Under the pieces are notes generated by a model, which was given only the letters and a program-made list of their open reading frames with translations, had not been told where the DNA came from and did not search any database. A stretch of 64,000 bases of DNA from Varanus komodoensis. Lineage: Eukaryota; Chordata; Lepidosauria; Squamata; Varanidae. How positions within the stretch are numbered: position 1 is the stretch's first letter; the number at the start of each line of letters is the position of its first letter. A program made the translations under genes and the position numbers. Location of the stretch: positions 1,063,472 to 1,127,471 of the forward strand of contig NW_025335468.1 of assembly GCF_004798865.1 (NCBI RefSeq), written 5' to 3'. Below are positions 56,326 through 64,000 of the stretch, in pieces.

Positions 56326-56519
56326 AGCATAAACTTTTATGGATAGAGAAGTAAATATGAATCACTGTGAATTAGCTGGTTGGTGCATTATAATTTCCTG
56401 TAAAATAGGTTAAATTCTAGATGCAGAGATATTCTTTTTTTTTTTTTTTAAACTGCCTCAATTGGTAGATATTTTTAAAGTATGTTGTAGATACAGAGTT
56501 ATCTTTTAAAAGAGAGATC

Positions 56520-56760
56520 CCTTTACCACCTTGCCTGGTTATTGTGCTCCTTGGATGGCATGTCCCTGGTGGTTCCATATAGACCCTTGGAACTCCCCGC
56601 CTCTAGAATTCAGGCTGCCAACATTATCTTGTTTTTGTGCCTCCTGAAAACACTTGTCTCAGGATGCCTTCCTGAAACGAACCAGCCAGGGCTTTACCGA
56701 TCCCGTTTTTGACAGTGTTGTATTCCTGTATCTGTTTTCCCTTTTCTGATTCACCGCTCC
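56520..56760 (+). mobile_element. L2-like LINE C-terminal fragment
   Basis: CCTTGGAACTCCCCGCCTCT, CCTCCTGAAAACACTTGTCT and CAGGATGCCTTCCTGA give a WNSPPLE...LLKTLV.GCLP pattern. This is like the L2 end (family WN.LP.E...LLKTHLF..AF). Diverged; moderate certainty. Confidence 0.5.
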
Positions 56761-57424
56761 ACAATCTCCCTATCAGAATATGAAGCAGCATTTAAATTTG
56801 GTAGAGCAAGCAAACGACTAACTGAGCTGTAGTTCTTTTAAACATAGTTTCATGCTCATCTCATGACAGCAAAAGCATTGATAGAAGGAGATGTGGTTCT
56901 TCAGCAGAGCAGATCGATGGCCCAGAGCAGCTTTGGCATGTGGCAGACGGATGTTGATCTTGGGGAAAGAGATCTGTGGAATCCCTCCTACCACCCCTTT
57001 CCAGCTACTGCAGGAAGCTCAGTGGCAGCACCTTCTCCAGAGGTTGGGTTTCCAGGCTCAAGAACAGAGGAAAGCGGAAAGTTGGGGTGGTCTGGTTAGC
57101 AGGCTGCGACCAGCACTTGTCCCACCAAAACCAACCATTTAGACGAGTGCAGGAGCCCCTGGCAAAAGAAATGCTCTTCAGAAGGTTGGAGAAGTTTGAA
57201 AGGCCTCCATCCTGCATAGCCATTTCTGAGCCCTATTGGATTTTGGATGGAGACTGAAACCGTCAGTCCTTTGTGTAGACAAGCGTAGGATTCTCATCAG
57301 ACATGTTAATATTGTGTCTTAATCCAGGGCATCTTTCCAGAGTGCTCTACAAGCAGTCAGAAGTTCCTTTTTATTTATTTCCTATGCCAGTAAAAGAATT
57401 CCTTCTGGATAGTCTTTTCCAGAG

Positions 57425-57545
57425 GAGAGCTACGTTAGACTATTTCAGCAAAAGCTACAAAGATTCTCATGGTACCTTAATGGCTAACAAATATATCCTG
57501 ACAAAAGGTTACTTCATCAGCAATGTGATGTACAGCTCTGATTTT
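57425..57545 (-). mobile_element. Widespread amniote interspersed repeat, fragment
   Basis: GTTAGACTATTTCAGCAAAA, CAAAGATTCTCATGGTACC, TTAATGGCTAACAAATATAT and TTACTTCATCAGCAATGTG follow a well-known amniote repeat (pattern TGGCACCTTAAAGACTAACA...CACTTCATCAGATG). I cannot state its class with confidence. A poly-T/poly-G run follows at 57676-57698. Confidence 0.5.
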
Positions 57546-57549
57546 GTGT

Positions 57550-58260
57550 TGTATATATAACTGACCCACTTGAGCACTTTCCATGAAACTGATGAAGTTT
57601 TCTAGCTTGTTCAGAAAGGTTTATTGCCCCAAATCAATTGGTTTGTCTTTTATGTTGTTGCAAGAGTCTTCCTTGATTTTTTTTTTGGGGGGGGGGATCA
57701 TTGTGTGTGCCTGCACATCCTTTATCTTCTCCCAATTTCTTAGAAGAGCCCTGCTACCTTGGATCCTGGCATACTTAACACCTCAATCTATTCCTAGATT
57801 GCATTCCCTAGATTGCATTCCTCCTGGAGGAAACCCCCTGGCCACAAGTGGTCCACATGAGCCCACGTGGTGATGAAGAGACTCATGGAAAGACAAGTCA
57901 TCTTCCTCACCCATGGAGGGAACTCCCAAACTTGGCACCCTCTGAAAGGCCAGATGACGGACAAGAACTTCATCTCAACCTGCATTCTGCCATTTGATCA
58001 GACTCTCAGGAACAAGAACTTTGGATATTTGGGTCCATATGTGTGAGCTTATATATTATCAGTGATACTTTCAGGTCAGTATGTCTCTGTTATTCTGTGG
58101 TTCCATGTGCATGTTTTGTTTTTTCCCTTTTTCTTGCATTTGTGTTCATGGTTTTATTCTTGGATTCTCAGCAGTTTTTGTCTGGTTCATTTTGTTTGAA
58201 AGACTTTAATTTTTTTAAAAATTATAAACTTAAAAAAAAAAAGAAATAGTGACTCGGGCA
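57550..58260. other. No supported gene; A-rich end at 58200-58245
   Basis: The A-rich run at 58203-58245 could be the poly-A end of a plus-strand retroposed sequence, but nothing upstream is recognised. Confidence 0.4.
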
Positions 58261-58267
58261 GATCAAT

Positions 58268-58352
58268 TGCTGGCTGTTTCTACTTCTTCAGCAAGGGAAT
58301 TCCATAGTTTAACTCTGTGCCTTGCAAAGCCTTTTCCTCTTGAATCTCCCAG
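58268..58352 (-). mobile_element. CR1-like LINE fragment
   Basis: GGCTGTTTCTACTTCTTCAG, GGGAATTCCATAGTTTAACT, GCCTTTTCCTCTTGAATCTC repeat the block seen at 27015-27045 and its upstream continuation. Short and diverged. Confidence 0.5.
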
Positions 58353-58465
58353 CCTTCCCCAACCCAAAAGCCTGTAGATGTGTTTGGATGCCGATTCCCA
58401 TTGTCCCCAGACAGGATGGTGGGAGTTGTAGTCCAAACTCATCTGGGAGATGGTAGGCTGGGATA
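58350..58465. repeat. Palindromic MITE-like repeat, copy 8
   Basis: CCCCAACCCAAAAGCCTGTA, GATGTGTTTGGATGCCGATT, GGTGGGAGTTGTAGTCCAAA, CTCATCTGGGAGATGG. All parts are present; this is one of the clearest right arms. Confidence 0.65.
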
Positions 58466-58469
58466 GGCG

Positions 58470-60105
58470 GCCACATTCCACTGTCCAGTATACCAGTGTG
58501 ACTTTGAGTTCTTTGCATTATCATCGTTATGCATTGTTGTCCTTAAACCAGCAATAGTATGTTTTCTGGTTGTTCAGACCCACAAGCCAGACTGGTCTAC
58601 AAGTCTTTATAAGAAGCAGAGAAAATAATCTTGCTTGCCCTGGCCTCCAAAGATTGGAAGCTGCCTATGTTGATTTGACTGGTCTTGATGCAGTCCCTCC
58701 TCCGGCTGGAGAAGGATCATGGTACAAAAGCTGAGTGCCCCCATCAGATGTCACTACTGCAAGACCTGCTGTAAACAAAAGAAGGGAGAGTTTTTAAGAC
58801 AGTAAGACTTGCTGCACACTTATTGCAATTATTCAAACCATTTTAAATGTTCTGTAAGCTGTTAATCAGAAAAATGAAATGCACATTCCTATAACACAGC
58901 ATTTTTATTTGATGTGTAATAAATAACCTTCCCCTAAACTGGTGCCATTTATGAACATGGCCACAGTGTGCTTGGATCAAGAGGCAACATCACAATCTTG
59001 TGATTGTCTCACATTCCACTATAATTACCATTGGCATTGAAAGGAGCTCTGGGACTTGCACATGAGACAAGGGCTGTATTTATTATATATGCAGAATCGT
59101 TTCAGTTTCTGTATCTGTGCTGTCGTGTTACTAGTCGAACGAGCAAATATTCCTTGGCATGAAAAAATAGCACTTGTATGTTTTGACACTACTGTACAAA
59201 CACTGACAAATTACATTGTCATCCTAGAACACTTCAGTCCACTGAAAACAAACCAAGTTCTGGAGTCCTTTCATCTATAGCATCGATAAATAATGGCAAA
59301 TTGCAATTAAACTAAATCAGCTCAGCAATTAAATCATTCAATAATTCTGCATAATATCAGCAAAGATATTGTATGCCAATACTGTGGACCATGCAGAAAG
59401 ATTGGCTTAGCCCCAAGGTCATGTTTCTTGTGAAGTTAAGCACAAATATAGCTGATAACATTGCTAACAATAGAAAAGACAAAAATCAAACCAATGATAA
59501 AACAAGTGTTTGAGACAATGGGTAAAAAAAGGAGTGTCTGTAACCAGGCAACCACACAGCTTCCAAAAGGGAAGTTTTTATTAGTGGAAATGTTCTTGTC
59601 TGGCAACCCTTTCAATAACAAATAAGGTTGACAACAACTGAATGCTTGTGCCGGGACTAAAATGGTGGGCAGGTCTTCTGGTGCATATAGTGCATATAGT
59701 GTAAGCTGCCCTGAGCTAAGGGGCTCTTGGTGAATGTTGGACTTCTGGAGGCAACATAGAACCTGTAACAGAGCAATAACTGGTGCTTCTAGACTAGGCT
59801 TTTATTGGGACCTGCTTTATTCACAAAATTGCAGGGGGGGGCGGGTAGTCTAAACAGTGTAATCTTCCACTCATAACCCTTCTGTATTTTCCCACCAGTT
59901 TTTCCATCTCTTTTTTGTTCTGCAGAAAATCTGTAAAGGAGAAAAAGCAAGAATAGCTGCACAAGACCATCACATTGGTAGCTCTGAAAACATTCTGTCT
60001 AGCAAGAGCGTTGCACCCCAACTGGAAGTGAATACTCAAAAGTAAGCTCCAGCCAAGTCAATAGAACCTGCACTCCAATTATTACACTTGCTGTGGCCTC
60101 CACCT
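58470..60105. other. No gene or classified repeat
   Basis: 59683-59720 has a tandem GTGCATATA duplication followed by GTAAGCTGCCCTGAGC, which may be a SINE tail trace. Otherwise nothing recognised. Confidence 0.45.
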
Positions 60106-60107
60106 TT

Positions 60108-60215
60108 TTCAGATCATTTTTTATTATATTTATATCCCACCTTTTTTTCCTTTCAAGGAACTCAAGGCAGCTTCCCCCCCCCCTCTCAGTCTTATCCCCA
60201 CAGCACCATCACCGT
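60108..60215 (-). mobile_element. tRNA-SINE or LINE 3' tail
   Basis: TTTATTATATTTATATCCCA, CCTTTTTTTCC, GGAACTCAAGGCAGCTT, then CTCAGTCTTATCCCCACAGC. This is a reversed SINE 3' half; the head is not found beyond about 60215. Confidence 0.55.
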
Positions 60216-60219
60216 GGCC

Positions 60220-61570
60220 CTCCAGGGTTCCCTGGGCAACCATATCCCATCCCATGGCTCCACCTCTTTTTCCCCAGCTGCTGTTCATTTGTTGGCTTCC
60301 CAGGTTTCATGCTGTTTCCTATGCTATTCTACAAGGTGGATATAGCTGTCTGAAGGCTTTGTTACTGGTAATAAGATCTGGGCAGTGCAATCCAATGTGC
60401 CTTTCCATAACCTTAGAGGAATATGGGCATCCTATGGAGGGCAGGGTCACCTCTGCAATTCTTCTACCCTGCAAAGCACTTAAACAGCACATTTTCATGG
60501 TCAAGCTTTTGGCCTGGGAAAGGAGGTGCCACCAGGACACTGTGCATGCTGGCAGCACTGGGCTTTTCCCTCCCCAGTCCCTGGAATGCCCCCAAGGCCC
60601 ATCTCTGAGGTTGCTCTCGGGATCTCAAAGGCACAACCAGATGTTTCCTTCCGCAGTGGCTGCAAAGGCAGAGGGAAGGCACTGAGTGAATCTCCAAGGC
60701 CGGAGCTGGGACTCCAAGTCTGCGAGGCAGCATCTAGTGGACACTAAAGGTATTGTGCCCTTAAGTTACAATATGCAGATCTTTTTACATTTTTGGCTCG
60801 CCCCTTTTGCCTTTGTCTGGAATGTGGCCCTGACATATTCTCTGAAACTGAATTTGGCCCCCAGCCTGGAAAGCTGCTTGGGGTCTTTCTAGAGGTGCTC
60901 CCAGAAGGAGAGCTCCACTGCCATCCTGTAAGGCATTGTGCGGCTGTTCCATCGTCACAGCCTTTATAGGTTTTTTCTGGTAAGAAAAAGAGCAAAAAAC
61001 GAAAAACTGGTAGGAAAACATGCAGAGATTGCACATAAAGACACTGATGACTAAATCCTCCTGTGTAATTCTGTTTGAGAATAAAACCCTCTTCTGAAGG
61101 AACAGTATTTTGAAAGTCAATTTACTGCTGGAGAAAGCTGCCGGCTTCACATCCCTGAATCCTGGAATCTAGTCTTTATTGGTATTCACAGAACTGATGT
61201 GAGCAGCAGCCATGCTTGATTCTTCATGATTTCCCAACAATGTACCTGAACCTGATGAGCACCTTTGAGACTAGGAATAGCCCGTTTCTATATTCACAGT
61301 GGTCACTTGCTGCTCTAGGTGGTAGCCCAGAACCAGAAGTATATTTTGCACACAGCTCAACACACATCCTCTTTGTAGATGGTCAGGAAGGCTCTTCAGT
61401 CAATTCTTCAAATGCACACAAACCAAAGAACAATTTTGCAATCAAGTAGAAAATATTTGTTTCACATATTCGTGGACATGTTTATTTTACCTTAGGAGAA
61501 ATCCAAAAAGAAAGCATTTACCATCAGGCTGTTGGGGGTCATGTACACAGAACCTGAAGGCCATTGCAGG
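60220..61570. other. No supported gene
   Basis: Plus-strand frame of 143 codons (60254-60685) and minus-strand frames overlap without domains. Nothing else recognised. Confidence 0.5.
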
Positions 61571-61574
61571 GTGC

Positions 61575-61735
61575 TCAATCAGATCCCAGGGAGACTTGGG
61601 ATCGAATTCCCTTTCAGCAGGGAAATCCACTAGACTAGTCACTGTCTCTCAGCCTAAACTATCACAGCATAATTGCGAGGATGAAATGGGGAGAGAAAAT
61701 ATGCTACCCATGTAAACTCACTTCTGAAGTTCAGA
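61575..61735 (+). mobile_element. tRNA-derived SINE, very diverged
   Basis: CTTGGGATCGAATTCCC near 61595-61611 as a worn B box, then CTAGTCACTGTCTCTCAGCC, CACAGCATAATTGCGAGGAT and GAAATGGGGAGAG follow the SINE body order. Confidence 0.5.
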
Positions 61736-61739
61736 GGAA

Positions 61740-62910
61740 GATAGGTCTGAATTTTAACTATGGGACACTGTCGTACCCTGATGGGGTAAATGGGTAAAGT
61801 AGTAATATATGGATTTTATTAAATTCCCATCAGTATTTTGTAGACTGCCGGGCATCTGTCATTCTACCACCCATTCACTGATGAAATCATATTGTTTTAG
61901 TGATGTAGAATTCCCCAGTTTCACTCATGCAAGTGGACACTCACATGAATGTACATTAGTGAGTGTGCACTAGTATGAGTGAATTCTTGTGCTAAGGCAA
62001 TCATGCAAATTTAGATTAGTGCAAATCCCCCTCAAAAATTCTTCAAAGGTCCATGAGTCTATTAATCTCTAAAACTCAGAATAAGCCAGTCCAAAATCTG
62101 CAGGTTGGAGTCATAAAACTCTCTTAAACCCATTGCAGACATCTCCAAAATCTGTTTTATAAAGTGAAATAGTCATGGATCGATTAACTAAATAAAAGTA
62201 GTGTACTAATTAGACCAAGACATTCAACTTATTATTAAGGTTGGGATGAGCCCTTTCAGAATCCATCCCTCCAGAATCCAGGGACTTCCTGTCAGGCTTG
62301 TCCGTGTTCTGCGATGGCTCTGCAAAGTGAGCTGAGGCAAGAGGCAGTCTGCAAATGCTCATAGACCCCTGGTTGCCCAACCAGCAACCTTCCCCAGCCA
62401 CCATTGCTGATAGCCAAACTTCTTCCCTACTCACTGCCATTGGTGCTGGTGGCGGCGCGTGGGGAGAAGGGACACGGCAAGCTGCCGTGCCTGCTGCCAT
62501 TCCTTGTGGCCAACCTTCTTCTTCACTTGCTGCTGCAGGCCCCAGAGGGTCTGGAGTCTGGGAAGCCAAAACCAGGGAAGCCAGTGGATTTTCAACCCAA
62601 AACAGATTCCTCATATATCCTTGTTCCAGATATGCTGAATCTGACCTACCACTGATTAGAACTTACTAGCAAGCCTACACTGTAGTGGTGAGAATGGCAA
62701 TAGTTCTTTTCTGACTCTGTTGCATCTTCACAGTGTCATCCAATAAAGCTGTTTCAGGTGGTAAATGGGTGTTATAATCAGACCCTGAAAGGAAAGTGGG
62801 CCCAGCCTCAGTAAGTCAGTGTAATAAAATTGCACGCTGCTTTGAAGATAAAATTGCTTTTCTTTGGCAGGGCTTAGACTTCTTTGTTGTTAGCATAATT
62901 CCTTTAACAG
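61740..62910. other. No supported gene
   Basis: 62210-62669 has overlapping open frames on both strands (up to 134 codons), consistent with GC-rich stop-poor sequence. Nothing else recognised. Confidence 0.5.
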
Positions 62911-62919
62911 AAATGTACA

Positions 62920-63160
62920 GAACAGTGTCTGATCCAGTTGTGTTGGATGAGTTCTGTAGTTAAAGCATGAGGGCACGGACAAAGCACTTAAAGTTAACCA
63001 ACTGCTTGCATGCCTTCCCATTCTGGCTTGTTATATCTAATAAGATGAAGATAGCTGGCTGGGTTCAGCTGACTGAAAGAAGGGACAGTACCGGCCTCCT
63101 TAAAGGCAGTAATCTGGCTGCTCCTGGAGAAATTCATGTAGCCTCAGAAAGGCCGCAAAA
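62920..63160 (+). mobile_element. L2 LINE fragment (before the RT domain)
   Basis: GTTGTGTTGGATGAGTTCTG, TTCCCATTCTGGCTTG and CCTCCTTAAAGGCAGTAATC give a VVLDEF...PFWL...GLLKGSN pattern. It parallels 54290-54530 of the longer L2 copy. Confidence 0.5.
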
Positions 63161-63249
63161 ACAGTTGGCCAGAGGGAGGCCACATAGGAAAAAAACCACA
63201 GTCATATTGAATTTCCTGTCTTGGAAAGAAAGGAGGATAAGAACAAAAT

Positions 63250-63690
63250 GAACTTTGTGTAACCCACAGCTAACAAGCCAGCTTGACCTCGAATACAGTA
63301 ATCAAAGGGACAGTGGAAACCTGACAGTGGAAACCGCCATGAAAGTTGCAAATGTGCAGGGAGTAAGACCATAGCAAGCCTGCATGGATCTCAAGCAGAT
63401 AAGAAATGGACATGGGAAATATCTGGTCCTTGACAGAAGAAAGGACTCTTTGAAGCTAACAGCAAGGGGAGAGGTGCATACATTGAGGTATTGATGCATT
63501 GGATGTGTATTAGGTGACCTAATTGATTACATAGGGTATAAAACACATGAACTGGGGTGCAACTTTTGAGACACTGCTTTGGGCTGTGTATCCTCTTTCA
63601 CCTCCCTTTATTCTATAGTGCACTAGAATAAAGCTAGTTTGGCTGTAAGTCTCGTCTCAGGCTCCTTTTGGCTCAGAGTCTGGATTCCAC
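63250..63690 (+). mobile_element. LTR-like fossil (possible solo LTR)
   Basis: Has the layout of an LTR: a TATA-like GGGTATAAAACACATG at about 63534, then an AATAAAG signal at about 63628 followed by a GTAAGTCTCGTCTCAGGCTC stretch as in R/U5. No internal coding region or partner LTR is visible in the window, so it would be a solo LTR or a fragment. The family and exact ends are not certain. It lies between two L2 pieces. Confidence 0.4.
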
Positions 63691-63694
63691 CCAG

Positions 63695-64000
63695 GCTTAC
63701 CCTACCTGTTGACCAGCTGAGTTCGGTAGCAGGTACATGGGTCATCTTTAGCGGCCCCCTCTGGGTGACTCCATCAAAGGAAGTTAGGCAGGTGGCTCCA
63801 AGAGAGATGACCTTCTTAGTGGTAGCACCTCACTATTGGAATAAACTCCACAAAAAAGTTTGCCTGGCACCTTTGCTGTTATCTTTCTACTGCCAGGCAA
63901 AAACCTGTCTTTTTCCCCAGGCATTTCTACAGACTTAGTGCTAGTCACCTATAGTTGTGTTATCATTCACTCTTCTGCTTGTCGTTCATTATATTGTCTT
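63695..64000 (+). mobile_element. L2 LINE C-terminal fragment, runs off the window
   Basis: The plus strand encodes VVAPHYWNKLHKKVCLAPLL and QAKTCLFPQAF (63820-63930), matching the L2 C-terminal pattern VVAP.LWN.LP...RLA.SLL.F...LKT.LF.QAF. It continues past the window end. Confidence 0.7.

Noticed and set aside
1-64000. CRISPR arrays, bacterial operons, phage or toxin systems
   Set aside because: No regularly spaced direct repeats, no dense coding, and all recognisable elements are eukaryotic retrotransposons or DNA transposons.

Overview
The window looks like vertebrate nuclear DNA from a squamate reptile (lizard or snake). The main reasons are a full-length BovB (RTE clade) LINE, tRNA-derived SINEs of the kind common in squamates, many CR1 and L2 fragments, L1 tails, and abundant (AAAT)n, (CA)n and (CT)n microsatellites. 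This assignment rests on recognised repeat families; no host gene was available to confirm it. The window cannot be placed below order.

I could not support a single host protein-coding gene, tRNA gene or rRNA gene. Open frames outside repeats have no recognisable domains and fit chance frames, so the window is read as intergenic or deep intronic DNA. Nearly all the interpretable content is transposable elements.

Layout. 1-12 kb: tRNA-SINEs (1208-1460, 3477-3732), a CR1-like 3' end (3150-3402), an unclassified repeat called Y here (8255-8440), an L2-type tail, and short satellites. 12.5-13.8 kb: a 1.2 kb CR1 on the minus strand with recognisable reverse-transcriptase motifs. 13.8-24 kb: mostly unassigned, with a perfect 33-bp palindrome (15927-15959), a 5S-rRNA-headed SINE with an L2-like tail (21838-22000), and a 300-bp Tc1-type remnant (24200-24500). 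24.5-31 kb: CR1-like pieces, one split by a second unclassified repeat called X here, two MITE-like elements (28941-29120, 30370-30616), and tRNA-SINEs. 31-43 kb: a 5S-headed SINE with a CR1-type tail (32727-32874), an inverted pair of repeat Y (38625-38990), an L2 tail and a second CR1 (42110-42945). 44.3-48.9 kb: an AT-rich L1 on the minus strand, split by a 3150-bp BovB bounded by an 11-bp target duplication. 52 kb: a tRNA-SINE split by a 5'-truncated L1. 53.4-56.8 kb: a cluster of L2 copies in both orientations. 62.9-64 kb: L2 pieces around an LTR-like fossil.

How the parts relate. These are retrotransposons and their dependants, not a gene pathway. The tRNA-SINE tails resemble the L2 tails in the same window. 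One 5S-headed SINE carries an L2-like tail and the other a CR1-like tail. Three nestings give relative ages: BovB is younger than its L1 host, the short L1 is younger than the SINE it splits, and repeat X is younger than the CR1-like copy it splits. No novel gene-based system was found; the points worth a second look are the chimeric SINEs, the nested insertions, the unclassified repeat families and the palindromes.
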